Notes under the pieces: model-generated
Seen by the model: the letters and a program-made list of their open reading frames with translations, nothing else
Database searches by the model: none
What the model was told of the DNA's origin: nothing
From: Sporosarcina beigongshangi
Lineage (GTDB): Bacteria; Actinomycetota; Actinomycetes; Actinomycetales; Micrococcaceae
Reading direction: 5' to 3'
DNA: 64,000 nt
Assembly (NCBI RefSeq): GCF_016820535.1
Contig: NZ_JADHDY010000001.1
Span: forward strand, 261,221-325,220
Part shown: positions 16,308 through 24,534 of the stretch, one piece after another
How positions within the stretch are numbered: the stretch's first letter is position 1
Layout: each line of letters begins with the position of its first letter
Program-made: the position numbers and the translations under genes

Positions 16308-16401
16308 GGCTTCTCCTGCCGTTGAATGGTGATGGGGAAAGTTTATGGAATTTCAGCGCAAATGTGTTTGTCTTTTTTACGCTCTTTTAGGGGTTTCACG
16401 A

Positions 16402-16407
16402 TAAGGT
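16402..16407 (+). promoter_or_regulatory. -10 hexamer of the lrp-type regulator gene
   Basis: TAAGGT ends six bases before GTG 16414, without a ribosome site, again a leaderless arrangement. The 106-base divergent gap to the LysE gene is AT-richer than its surroundings and should hold the operator for both genes. Confidence 0.45.
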
Positions 16408-16413
16408 ATTGCT

Positions 16414-16869
16414 GTGATTGATGCCATTGATAGAGAAATTTTGCGCACCTTGCAGGATGATGGTCGGATGAGTGCCACAGCCCTGGCCGCCGAGGTTGGC
16501 TTGACGGTAGCTCCCTGCCACCGCCGGCTGAAGGATTTGGAGGCTTCCGGAGCCATCACGGGATACCGGGCGGTCATCGACCCTGCCGCGGTGGACTTGG
16601 GGTTCCAGGCCCTGGTGTTCGTGACCCTGGACCGCGTGGATCGGGCCACTGTTGATGAGTTCGAAGCGAAGGTTGCCGAGAACGTCCACATCACCTCCGC
16701 CCAGCGGCTGTTTGGCGACCCCGACTACATCCTCAAGGTTCTGGCCCGCGACCTGGAGGACTACCAGCAGTACTTCGACAATGAGCTGACCAGCCTGCCC
16801 GGCGTGCTGCGACTGCGGTCCACGCTGGTCATGAAGAACCTCAAGCCCAAGGCGGGCCTGCCTCTGTAG
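16414..16869 (+). CDS. Lrp/AsnC-family transcriptional regulator
   Basis: A 151-aa protein. The N-terminal winged helix-turn-helix reads DREILRTLQDDGRMSATALAAEVGLTVAPCHRRLKDLEASGAI (two overlapping halves), the standard AsnC form. The C-terminal half (VFVTLDRVDRATVDEFE, DPDYILKVLARDLEDYQQYF, LPGVLRLRSTLVMKNLK) is the RAM ligand-binding domain. Divergent from the LysE exporter, which it most likely controls in response to an amino acid. GTG start fixed by the -10 hexamer six bases upstream. Confidence 0.92.
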   Translation: MIDAIDREILRTLQDDGRMSATALAAEVGLTVAPCHRRLKDLEASGAITGYRAVIDPAAVDLGFQALVFVTLDRVDRATVDEFEAKVAENVHITSAQRLFGDPDYILKVLARDLEDYQQYFDNELTSLPGVLRLRSTLVMKNLKPKAGLPL

Positions 16870-16908
16870 GCGAGGAACGGCGTCGTGCCTGGCCCGCGGA
16901 CAAGGGAA

Positions 16909-16951
16909 AACCCGGCAGCACCGGCCGTCATTGAACCTGTGCCGCCGGGTT
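16909..16951. terminator. bidirectional hairpin between convergent genes
   Basis: Arms AACCCGGCAGCAC (16909-16921) and GTGCCGCCGGGTT (16939-16951) pair with one mismatch around a 17-base loop. It sits between the stops of the lrp-type gene and the small secreted protein gene. Confidence 0.7.
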
Positions 16952-16970
16952 GGGGATGGCGCTGCCGGCG

Positions 16971-17342
16971 CTACTCCCCACAGCCAGACTGGACTCCGTG
17001 GGTGGTCTGGCGGGCCAGGGCGCCGCCGTTGCACCAGGCGCTGTTTTCCAGCAGCCAGGTGAAGCTGTCCGTGGACGAGTTCAGGTAGTTTCCGTTGGCG
17101 CCAGGGAGGCCGGCATCAACGGAAGGGACGGATCCAGGGGTTCCGAAGCCCCAGGCCGGCTCCGGGATGCCGATGCTGGGCAGCCACACCCAGTTGCCTG
17201 CCACTACGGGGGCGGCACAGTCCATGCCGCAGGCGGCCGGGGGCCGGCTGACGTTGAGACAGTCATCGGCCATGGCGGCCGTTGGGACAATGAGGGCCAG
17301 GGCTGCGGTTGCGCCAGCCACGGCTAATAATCTCTTGATCAT
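16971..17342 (-). CDS. small secreted protein, Cys-containing, unknown function
   Basis: A 123-aa protein with a clear Sec signal peptide: MIKRLLAVAGATAALALIV then PTAAMA, with cleavage likely before DDCLNV. The mature part has five cysteines (DCLN, ACGMDC, WCNG, SGCG) and many Gly, Pro and Trp residues (GNWVWLPSIG, EPAWGFG). Related short secreted proteins occur in actinobacteria without known function. A ribosome site (GGAG, in the complement of 17348-17353) precedes ATG 17342. It is convergent with the lrp-type gene. Confidence 0.75.
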   Translation of the reverse strand: MIKRLLAVAGATAALALIVPTAAMADDCLNVSRPPAACGMDCAAPVVAGNWVWLPSIGIPEPAWGFGTPGSVPSVDAGLPGANGNYLNSSTDSFTWLLENSAWCNGGALARQTTHGVQSGCGE

Positions 17343-17608
17343 GTTGAACTCCGAGCGTCAGGCCCGGCACGGCTGTGGGGGCCAAGTGCAGTTTTCGAAT
17401 TGGTACACGCCAAGGCGTTGACGGCGGCAGGAAATGCCGTCCAGAATTCATGCCGTACCCCCAGCTCAGGGTCAGCTTAAGCCCAGCTTTTCGGGGCCGC
17501 AATAGCTGGCGGGGAAAGAATGCAGGAAGATCCCGTTACCCCCCCCCGCCAGGGCGTGCCGCGGGTGCGGCCAACCGCGGGTGGTGATCGGATCTTTCGT
17601 CGGCATTG

Positions 17609-17646
17609 TGTGGTCAGTCCACATTCGACGGAATTTGCTCTACAGT
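17609..17646 (+). promoter_or_regulatory. lutABC promoter with palindromic operator
   Basis: TGTGG-TCAGT-CCACA (17609-17623) is an interrupted palindrome that overlaps a -35-like TCCACA (17618-17623). After 17 bases comes the -10 TACAGT (17641-17646), seven bases before ATG 17654, so the lut transcript is probably leaderless. FadR-type GntR repressors of lactate genes bind sites of the TGGTC-N-GACCA kind, which this resembles. Upstream, 17343-17608 has no gene; a run of nine C lies at 17539-17547. Confidence 0.55.
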
Positions 17647-17653
17647 GGAGACC

Positions 17654-18451
17654 ATGAAAATTGCGCTCTTCGCCACCTGCATCGTTGACGCCATGTATCC
17701 GCGCACGGCACAGGCCACGGTCGCCATCCTGGAACGGCTGGGACACGAGGTTGTGTTCCCCGCCGGTCAGGCCTGCTGCGGCCAGATGCATGTGAATTCG
17801 GGCTATTTCAAGGAGGCCCGCACCGTGGTGGCCAACCACGTGGAAGCCTTCGACACCGACGACTACGATGTGGCGGTGGCGCCGTCGGGTTCTTGCGTGG
17901 CCAGCGTCAAGCACCAGCACGAACTGGTGGCCCGCCGCTGTGGAGACACAGCGCTGGAAGCCCGTGCCGCCGTCGTCGGTGCCAAAACATATGAGCTTTC
18001 CCAGTTGCTGACCGACGTCCTGGGTGTCACGAACGCGGCCGAGCAGCTCGGCTCCCACTTCCCCCACAAGGTCACCTACCACCCCAGCTGCCACGGCATG
18101 CGGCTGCTGCGGCTGGAGGACCGCCAGCTGAACCTGCTGGCGAGCGTGGGCGGAATCGAGATGGTGGAGCTGCCCGAGGCGGACCAGTGCTGCGGCTTTG
18201 GTGGAACCTTCTCCATGAAGAACGCGGACGTCTCCAGCGCCATGATGGAGGACAAGGCGGCGAACATTTGCGGCACCGGCGCCGAACTGTGTTCCGGCGG
18301 AGACGCGAGCTGCCTCATGCACATCGGCGGCGGCCTGTCCCGCCAGGGCAGCGAGGTTGGCACGCTCCACTTCGCCGAGATTCTGGCGAGCACACTGGAA
18401 AACCCCGTCACCGTCACCGGTGAAGTCAAGTTGGCAGGGAGCAAGCGATGA
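17654..18451 (+). CDS. lutA: LutA, Fe-S subunit of L-lactate oxidation complex
   Basis: A 265-aa protein made of two CCG domains, each with cysteine-rich motifs that bind an iron-sulfur cluster: GQACCGQM near residue 40 and YHPSCHGMR, QCCGFGGTF and GDASCLMHIGG in the second half. This matches LutA/YkgE and GlpC-type subunits. With LutB and LutC it oxidises L-lactate to pyruvate at the membrane. The chosen ATG follows the -10 box by seven bases; an in-frame start at 17606 would lie within the promoter. Its stop overlaps the lutB start (GCGATGA). Confidence 0.95.
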   Translation: MKIALFATCIVDAMYPRTAQATVAILERLGHEVVFPAGQACCGQMHVNSGYFKEARTVVANHVEAFDTDDYDVAVAPSGSCVASVKHQHELVARRCGDTALEARAAVVGAKTYELSQLLTDVLGVTNAAEQLGSHFPHKVTYHPSCHGMRLLRLEDRQLNLLASVGGIEMVELPEADQCCGFGGTFSMKNADVSSAMMEDKAANICGTGAELCSGGDASCLMHIGGGLSRQGSEVGTLHFAEILASTLENPVTVTGEVKLAGSKR

Positions 18452-19995
18452 GCAGCAACACTTTTCTTGGCATGCCGTCACTGCCGGTGTTTGGGCACGG
18501 CAACCTCAACGCCACCGAGGCGTTCCCGAAGGCGGCGCACCGCGAGCTTGGCAACGAGCAACTGCGTGCCAACCTGGGCCACGCCACCCACACGATCCGC
18601 GACAAGCGCCTGAAAGTTGTGGCCGAGCTGCCCGACTGGGAAGACATGCGCAACGCCGGCGCCGCCATCAAGGACGCCACCATGGCCAACCTGCCGGCCC
18701 TGCTGGAGCAGTTCGAGGAGAACTTCACCGCCCGCGGCGGCATCATCCACTGGGCCCGGGACGCCCAGGAGGCCAACGAAATTGTCACGGCGCTGATCCG
18801 TGAGACCGGCGAGACCGAGGTGGTCAAGGTCAAGTCCATGGCCACCCAGGAAATCGGCCTCAACGAGTACCTCGAAGAGCAGGGCATAGCCGCCTACGAA
18901 ACCGACCTTGCCGAGTTGATCGTCCAACTCGACCACGACAAGCCCAGCCACATCCTGGTACCGGCCATCCACAAGAACCGCAGCCAGGTCCGTGACATCT
19001 TCCTGCGCGAGATGCCCGTCGTCGACCCCCTCCTGACCGACGAGCCCGCCAAACTGGCCGAAGCGGCCCGCAGGCACCTGCGCAAGAAGTTCCTCTCCGC
19101 CAAGGTTGCCGTCTCCGGCGCCAACTTCGGCCTGGCCGACACCGGAACCCTCACCGTGGTGGAATCCGAGGGCAACGGCCGCATGTGCCTGACCCTGCCG
19201 GAAACCCTCATCACCGTCATGGGCATCGAGAAGCTCCTGCCCACGTGGGAGGACCTGGAAGTCTTCATGCAGCTGCTCCCGCGCTCCTCCACCGGGGAGC
19301 GGATGAACCCGTACACCTCCCTGTGGACCGGCGTCACCCCCGGCGACGGCCCACAGAACGTGCACCTGGTCATGCTGGACAACGGCCGCACCGCCGCGCT
19401 CGCCGACGAAATGGGCCGGACCGCCCTGAACTGCATCCGCTGCTCGGCCTGCATGAACGTCTGCCCCGTGTACGAACGCACCGGCGGCCACGCCTACGGC
19501 TCCACCTACCCGGGACCCATCGGCGCCATCCTCTCACCGCTGCTGACCGGCATCAAGAGCGAGGAAAACAACTCCCTGCCCTACGCCTCCTCCCTGTGCG
19601 GCGCCTGCTTTGACGCCTGCCCGGTAAAGATCAACATTCCGGAAATCCTGGTCCACCTGCGCGGCGAAGATGTCGATTCCAAGCGCGCCAAGGTCAAGGT
19701 CCCCACCCAGATGGACCTCATGATGAAGGGCGCCGAATGGGCGTTTTCCGGCGGCGCCAAGCTGAACCTGCTGGAAAGGGGCCTGCCGCTGGGCAAGCTG
19801 GCCGCTGGGCGCGACAAGGTCATCAAAAAGCTCCCGGGCATCGCCGGCGGCTGGACACAAAGCCGCGACATCCCTGCCCCTCCCAGCCAGTCGTTCCGCC
19901 AATGGTGGGCCAAGGAACACAAGCCGGGGGCCGCCGTCGTGCCTGGCAACACCGCAGAAGACGCCGGAAACGGCAGCGAAGGGGAGCAGCCATGA
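18448..19995 (+). CDS. lutB: LutB, Fe-S electron-transfer subunit
   Basis: A 515-aa protein. The first 300 residues are the LUD domain (HWARDAQEANEIV, VSGANFGLADTGTLTVVESEGNGR). Two ferredoxin-like cluster motifs follow: CIRCSACMNVCPVY near residue 330 and CGACFDACPVKINIP near 390. The C-terminal region binds the membrane complex. Length and order are those of LutB/YkgF. It overlaps lutA and lutC by four bases each, so the three are made in equal amounts. Confidence 0.95.
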   Translation: MSSNTFLGMPSLPVFGHGNLNATEAFPKAAHRELGNEQLRANLGHATHTIRDKRLKVVAELPDWEDMRNAGAAIKDATMANLPALLEQFEENFTARGGIIHWARDAQEANEIVTALIRETGETEVVKVKSMATQEIGLNEYLEEQGIAAYETDLAELIVQLDHDKPSHILVPAIHKNRSQVRDIFLREMPVVDPLLTDEPAKLAEAARRHLRKKFLSAKVAVSGANFGLADTGTLTVVESEGNGRMCLTLPETLITVMGIEKLLPTWEDLEVFMQLLPRSSTGERMNPYTSLWTGVTPGDGPQNVHLVMLDNGRTAALADEMGRTALNCIRCSACMNVCPVYERTGGHAYGSTYPGPIGAILSPLLTGIKSEENNSLPYASSLCGACFDACPVKINIPEILVHLRGEDVDSKRAKVKVPTQMDLMMKGAEWAFSGGAKLNLLERGLPLGKLAAGRDKVIKKLPGIAGGWTQSRDIPAPPSQSFRQWWAKEHKPGAAVVPGNTAEDAGNGSEGEQP

Positions 19996-20627
19996 GCGCC
20001 CGCGAGGACATCATGAACCGCATCAAGTCCGCCCTGAGGGATGCGCCCGCCACGCCCGTGGTGCCGCGCGAGTACCGCCGGACCTCGGACATGACCGCGG
20101 CGCAGCGCCTTGAGCAGCTCGTCGACCGGTTGGTGGACTACAAGGCGAATGTGTTCCTCACGCCCGCCGGGGAGGCGCCCGCCCGGCTGGCCGAGCTGCT
20201 CGCCGGGTCCGCCTCGATTGTGGTGCCGCATGGACTGCCGGAGTCCTGGATTTCCGGCCTGGAGAACGACGGCGGGACGCCGGCCGTGCATGTCGACTCA
20301 CCGGAGCACCGCCTCACCACGGCAGAGCTCGACGCGGTTGACGCTGTGGTCACGGCGGCCGCCGTCGCCGTGTCCGAAACCGGCACCATCATGCTCGACG
20401 GCGGTGACGACCAGGGGCGGCGCATCATCTCGCTGGTTCCCGACCGCCACATTTGTTTCCTGAACGTTGACCAAATTGTGGAGGTGCTGCCCGAGGCCAT
20501 TGCGCGTCTGGAGGCAAGCCGCCCGCAGACCTGGATCAGCGGCCCCAGCGCCACGAGCGACATCGAGCTGGAACGCGTGGAGGGTGTGCACGGCCCCCGG
20601 ACACTGGACGTTGTCATTCTGACGTAG
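19992..20627 (+). CDS. lutC: LutC, LUD-domain subunit
   Basis: A 211-aa LUD-domain protein: IVVPHGLPESW, AVAVSETGTIMLDGGDDQGRRI, HICFLNVDQIVEVLPEAI and WISGPSATSDIELERVEGVHGPRTLDVVIL, all conserved in LutC/YkgG. It completes the lactate-utilisation complex. Start ATG 19992 overlaps the lutB stop (ATGA). No lactate permease is adjacent. Confidence 0.94.
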   Translation: MSAREDIMNRIKSALRDAPATPVVPREYRRTSDMTAAQRLEQLVDRLVDYKANVFLTPAGEAPARLAELLAGSASIVVPHGLPESWISGLENDGGTPAVHVDSPEHRLTTAELDAVDAVVTAAAVAVSETGTIMLDGGDDQGRRIISLVPDRHICFLNVDQIVEVLPEAIARLEASRPQTWISGPSATSDIELERVEGVHGPRTLDVVILT

Positions 20628-20695
20628 CCGGCCCGCCGCGGGTTGCGCGCCAATTTCCGGCTGGCGGGTTCCCAGGATCGGCATGCGGTGGCAGC

Positions 20696-21214
20696 ATGGC
20701 CGGTATGGAATCTTCGGAGCTGCTGGTGGATGCGTTTGGCCGGATCGATGGAATTGTCTCCGGCGTGCTGGACGGGTTGACGCCTGGCAAGGCGAACTGG
20801 CGCCCCGGCGGCACGGGCAACTCGATCACGTGGCTGCTGTGGCACCTGAACCGCGCGCAGGACGAGCAGATCGCTGACGTCGCGGGGCATGGGTCCGTGT
20901 GGACCGGAGGCGGGTACGCTGCGAAGTTCGGCTTTGCACTGGACCCGTCGGACCACGGCTACGGTCACACTTCGGCCCAAGTAGATGCGGTCCGGGTGGA
21001 ATCGTTTGGCCTCCTTCGCGAGTACCACGATGCCGTATTGGCGCAGAGCCTGGGGTACGTGCAAGGGCTCGCCGCCGCGGACCTGGACCGGATAGTCGAC
21101 CGCCGATGGAATCCGCCCGTCACGCTGGGTGTGCGCCTGGTCAGCATCGTGGATGACTGCGTGCAACACGGCGGCCAGGCCGCGTATGTCAAGGGGCTGC
21201 CGCAAGCCGGTTGA
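20696..21214 (+). CDS. DinB/mycothiol-transferase-family protein (DUF664)
   Basis: A 172-aa four-helix protein of the DinB superfamily. The metal-binding histidines are in SITWLLWHLNRAQDEQIADV (about residue 49) and DDCVQHGGQAAYVKGL (near the C-terminus). Members in actinobacteria are mycothiol-dependent S-transferases acting on electrophiles. Two starts are close, ATG 20696 and ATG 20705, neither with a clear ribosome site. Lies alone after lutC; the gap of 68 bases holds GC-rich sequence without an obvious terminator. Confidence 0.85.
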   Translation: MAGMESSELLVDAFGRIDGIVSGVLDGLTPGKANWRPGGTGNSITWLLWHLNRAQDEQIADVAGHGSVWTGGGYAAKFGFALDPSDHGYGHTSAQVDAVRVESFGLLREYHDAVLAQSLGYVQGLAAADLDRIVDRRWNPPVTLGVRLVSIVDDCVQHGGQAAYVKGLPQAG

Positions 21215-21445
21215 GCCTGCACCACACGCCGGTAGCTGATAGAGCGTTGCGGAATAGTGGCGTTTATGTGGTGCCGCGTTGTGCGGTGGGGTCGGGACGG
21301 AGGCATATTCGGCGGTTCCGGCAACATTCAGCGCTTCGTGCGGCGAGCACCGGAAATATGGTGAATTCTTGCGCCTTTTTCCTCATTGCTCGCGGATATC
21401 AACGTTGCCCACGTCTGTGGTGCACGGGTCAATACGCGGCAGCAC

Positions 21446-21474
21446 TTACATATATCCCGTGGCCGTCCTAGACT
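21446..21474 (+). promoter_or_regulatory. promoter of the formaldehyde dehydrogenase gene
   Basis: -35 TTACAT (21446-21451), 17-base spacer, -10 TAGACT (21469-21474). This gives a 5' leader of about 140 bases. Between 21215 and 21445 I see no gene. The leader contains a short frame ending at TAG 21571 directly before TTAGGAGG (21569-21576). Confidence 0.55.
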
Positions 21475-21620
21475 GGCAGCAACCCCGTTCGCCACCTCCC
21501 ACCGAGTGCATCGACTGCTGCGCCGGAGGGCCTTGTTGTCGTCTGCCGGGGCCGATTTCTTGTTGCATTAGGAGGCGCCAACGGGTGCCCCCTGAACTAA
21601 CCAGGAAGGGACACAATTCC

Positions 21621-22832
21621 ATGTCGGGAAACAAAGCCGTTGCCTACAAGGGACCGGGAGTCGTTGAGGTCATCGACATCGACTACCCCACGTTTGAACT
21701 CAAGGACGGACCGGGTGTCAACCCGGCCAATGTGGGGAGAAAGGTTCCCCACGGCGTCATCCTGCGCACCGTCGCCACCAACATCTGCGGATCCGACCAG
21801 CACATGGTCCGGGGGCGCACCACCGCCCCGTCGGACCTGGTCCTTGGCCATGAAATCACCGGGGAGGTGGTGGAAGTCGGCCCGGATGTTGAATTCATCA
21901 AGGTGGGGGATATCTGTTCCGTCCCCTTCAACATCGCCTGCGGCCGCTGCCGCAACTGCAAGGAACGCAAGACCGGCATCTGCCTCAACGTCAACCCCGA
22001 CCGCCCGGGCAGCGCTTACGGATACGTGGACATGGGCGGCTGGGTGGGCGGGCAGGCTGAGTATGTGCTCGTGCCGTACGCGGACTGGAACCTGCTGAAG
22101 TTTCCGGACCGGGACCAGGCCCTGGAGAAGATCATGGACCTGACCATGCTCTCCGACATTTTCCCCACCGGTTTCCACGGTGCCGTCACGGCCGGGGTCG
22201 GAGTGGGGTCCACCGTCTACATTGCCGGTGCCGGACCCGTCGGCCTCGCCGCTGCAACGTCGGCACACTTGCTGGGTGCCGCTGCCGTCATTGTCGCTGA
22301 CATGAACGAGGGCCGCCTCGCGCAGGCACGGTCCTTCGGCTGCGAGACCGTGGACCTGACCAAGGGCGCACCTGCGGAGCAGATCGAGCAGATCCTCGGC
22401 GTGCCCGAGGTCGACTGTGCCGTGGATGCCGTTGGCTTCGAGGCCAAGGGCCACGGTTCCGGAGCGGGTGAGGCGCCGGCAACGGTGCTGAACGACCTTA
22501 TGGACATCACAGCGGCCGGCGGTTCGCTCGGCATCCCGGGCCTCTATGTGACGGGCGATCCGGGCGGCATTGACGCGGCCGCACAGAAGGGCGCCCTCAG
22601 CCTGAGCCTGGGCACCGGCTGGGCGAAATCCCTGGCGTTCACCACGGGACAGTGCCCCGTCATGAAGTACAACCGCGGCCTGATGATGGCGATCCTGCAC
22701 AACAAGGTCTCCATCGCCAAGAACGTGAATGCAAAGGCCATTTCACTCACCGATGCGCCGCGCGGCTATGCCGAGTTCGACGCCGGTGCCGCCACCAAAT
22801 ACGTCCTCAACCCGAACGGGTACCTGAACTAG
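21621..22832 (+). CDS. fdhA: glutathione-independent formaldehyde dehydrogenase
   Basis: A 403-aa zinc-dependent alcohol-dehydrogenase-family enzyme close to Pseudomonas putida FdhA, which starts with MSGN like this one. Catalytic zinc ligands lie in NICGSDQHMV and LGHEITGEVVEVG; the structural zinc motif is CGRCRNCKERKTGIC; NAD binding is at YIAGAGPVGLAAA. It oxidises formaldehyde to formate without glutathione, by dismutation or with bound NAD. ATG 21621 is preferred from homology; a GTG at 21585 in the same frame has the better ribosome site (TTAGGAGG) and would add 12 residues. Confidence 0.93.
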   Translation: MSGNKAVAYKGPGVVEVIDIDYPTFELKDGPGVNPANVGRKVPHGVILRTVATNICGSDQHMVRGRTTAPSDLVLGHEITGEVVEVGPDVEFIKVGDICSVPFNIACGRCRNCKERKTGICLNVNPDRPGSAYGYVDMGGWVGGQAEYVLVPYADWNLLKFPDRDQALEKIMDLTMLSDIFPTGFHGAVTAGVGVGSTVYIAGAGPVGLAAATSAHLLGAAAVIVADMNEGRLAQARSFGCETVDLTKGAPAEQIEQILGVPEVDCAVDAVGFEAKGHGSGAGEAPATVLNDLMDITAAGGSLGIPGLYVTGDPGGIDAAAQKGALSLSLGTGWAKSLAFTTGQCPVMKYNRGLMMAILHNKVSIAKNVNAKAISLTDAPRGYAEFDAGAATKYVLNPNGYLN

Positions 22833-22853
22833 GCAGGGCACAAGCACGGCGCG

Positions 22854-22909
22854 GGGCCGCCGTCGGGAATCAACGCCTGTCAAAAGGCCGCAATTCCCGA
22901 CGGCGGCCC
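22854..22909. terminator. long-stem bidirectional terminator
   Basis: Perfect 17-base arms (22854-22870 and 22893-22909) around a 22-base loop, between the convergent fdhA and Stealth genes. No T-run follows on either strand, as is common in actinobacteria. Confidence 0.8.
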
Positions 22910-22938
22910 TTGCGCCTTCCTGTGTCGAACGGCCCAGG

Positions 22939-24492
22939 CTATTTTTCCCAGGGCGCCTTGAAGGGGAAATACTCTTCCAGGAATCCGGTCACAAGTTCAC
23001 GCCGCACCTCCGCCGGGGCGTCGCCGAAGCTGCCGTCGTTGAGGCAGAGGAAGTCCGACTTCCGCTCCTTCAGGATGCGCGGCAGCTCGCCCAGCCCTGC
23101 CATGTTGGCCGTGTCAACATAGATGCCGGTGCCGTCATGGTGCATGACGGCACGCCCCGTCAGCATGGCGTAGTAGTGGTACAGCGAGTTTGTCACCGAA
23201 ATATTGCCTGCGGCCCGGAAGGTGCTGGCGGCGGTGGCTGCGAATTCACCGGGGAACTGGTGCTCCAGTTCCGCCATGACCGATCGCCGCAGCGGGGCGG
23301 CACTGTGTTCCAGATGGTGTGTTGTGAATGCGCCGAAGCGGTCCCACAACAGCTGGCGGTTGACCCTCGCGGAGTTCTCAAATCCGCTGCGTTCAACGTC
23401 GCTTTCGCCCAGTCCGATCCGGTTGGGGGAGAGCATGAAGCGGGTGATGCCGCCGGGCGTGAAGAACAGGTCCGGCGAAAGGGGCCGGCCAAAAAACATG
23501 TCGTCATTGGAATACAGGAAGTGTTCGGCCAGGCCCTCAATATGGTGCAGCTGGGACTCCACAGCCATGGAATTGTGCGTGGGCAGCACCGACGGGTCGG
23601 CAAAGTGTTCGCTGCTGCGGACGAGCGTGACCTTGGGGTGGTCGGCCAGCCACGCCGGGGCGGGGGAGTCCGTGGCAATGAAGATGCGCCGGACCCATGG
23701 CGCGAAGAGGTGCACCGAGCGGAGCGCGTATTTCAGTTCGTCCACCTGCCGGAAGCGTGATTCATGGCTGTCACCCTCGCCCAGCACGGCATCCGCTTCC
23801 AGCTCCTGGCGGGCCTGCCGGTAGGCGGGCGCACTGCCGTCCACCCACGAGAACACCATGTCAATGTCGAATCGGACGTCGAACACGTGGTCGATGAACA
23901 TGTTCTCAATGGTCGGCCAGGACATGCCATGGCGCTCGACCGTGCTGCGTCGGCCATCGCGCGGGTCAATGCTGCGCCGGGTCAGTGAGTTCTCCAGCGG
24001 CAGGTCGATCCGGTGTTCCGAGAAGGCCCAGAATTCCAGCTGCACCGCCCAGGCGGCCCCGTAGTACAGGCCTCCCGCAGGCTCCACGCGGGGCCGGAAT
24101 ACCCGGACGATCCGGGTGGCGGGATCCCGCGACAGCGATCCGTCCGCCAACAGCACGGTTGATTTTCCCGTGTCCACGCTGCGTGCATAAAACGGTTCGT
24201 CCGCAAACGCCCCGGCCAGTGCCTGTGCAGCCCTGGCGCGGAGGGAGGAGTCGATGGCCAGCACCGGGCGTTCATCGTTGCCGCGCACCAAAAGGTAATC
24301 AAGGCCGTGTGCATCAAGTACGCCGCGCACCGCCAGGAGGTCCGCGACCATGGCCTGCTGCGGTGTCAGCCCGCCCGTGTTATCCATGGCCAGGCGCCCG
24401 CGGTGCACGAGCACGTCGGTGCGGGCCTGCAGGATCACGTCGGCGCGTGAAGGGACGGTTGATGGATGGTTGCTGCCGGGTGGCATGGACAA
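22939..24492 (-). CDS. Stealth-family sugar-phosphate transferase
   Basis: A 517-aa protein with all four Stealth conserved regions: CR1 DIDMVFSWVDGSAP (about residue 215), CR2 DELKYALRSVHLFAPWVRRI with LPTHNSMAVES and EHFLYSNDDMFFGRPL (about 250-345), CR3 around NSARVNRQLLWDRFG, and CR4 at the C-terminus (DFLCLNDG). Stealth proteins move hexose-1-phosphate units from nucleotide sugars into phospho-linked surface glycans, for example capsule polymerases, and resemble GlcNAc-phosphotransferase. Start TTG 24492 lies six bases after AGGAGA; ATG 24486 is two codons on. No other glycan genes are nearby, so its acceptor is unknown. Confidence 0.88.
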   Translation of the reverse strand: MSMPPGSNHPSTVPSRADVILQARTDVLVHRGRLAMDNTGGLTPQQAMVADLLAVRGVLDAHGLDYLLVRGNDERPVLAIDSSLRARAAQALAGAFADEPFYARSVDTGKSTVLLADGSLSRDPATRIVRVFRPRVEPAGGLYYGAAWAVQLEFWAFSEHRIDLPLENSLTRRSIDPRDGRRSTVERHGMSWPTIENMFIDHVFDVRFDIDMVFSWVDGSAPAYRQARQELEADAVLGEGDSHESRFRQVDELKYALRSVHLFAPWVRRIFIATDSPAPAWLADHPKVTLVRSSEHFADPSVLPTHNSMAVESQLHHIEGLAEHFLYSNDDMFFGRPLSPDLFFTPGGITRFMLSPNRIGLGESDVERSGFENSARVNRQLLWDRFGAFTTHHLEHSAAPLRRSVMAELEHQFPGEFAATAASTFRAAGNISVTNSLYHYYAMLTGRAVMHHDGTGIYVDTANMAGLGELPRILKERKSDFLCLNDGSFGDAPAEVRRELVTGFLEEYFPFKAPWEK

Positions 24493-24534
24493 GGCGGATC
24501 TCCTGAATGCCGGAGTGGGGTGGCCTGTCCGAGC

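Noticed and set aside
17539-17547. Run of nine C as a phase-variation tract
   Set aside because: It lies outside any gene and about 100 bases before the lutABC promoter elements, so slippage would have no obvious effect.
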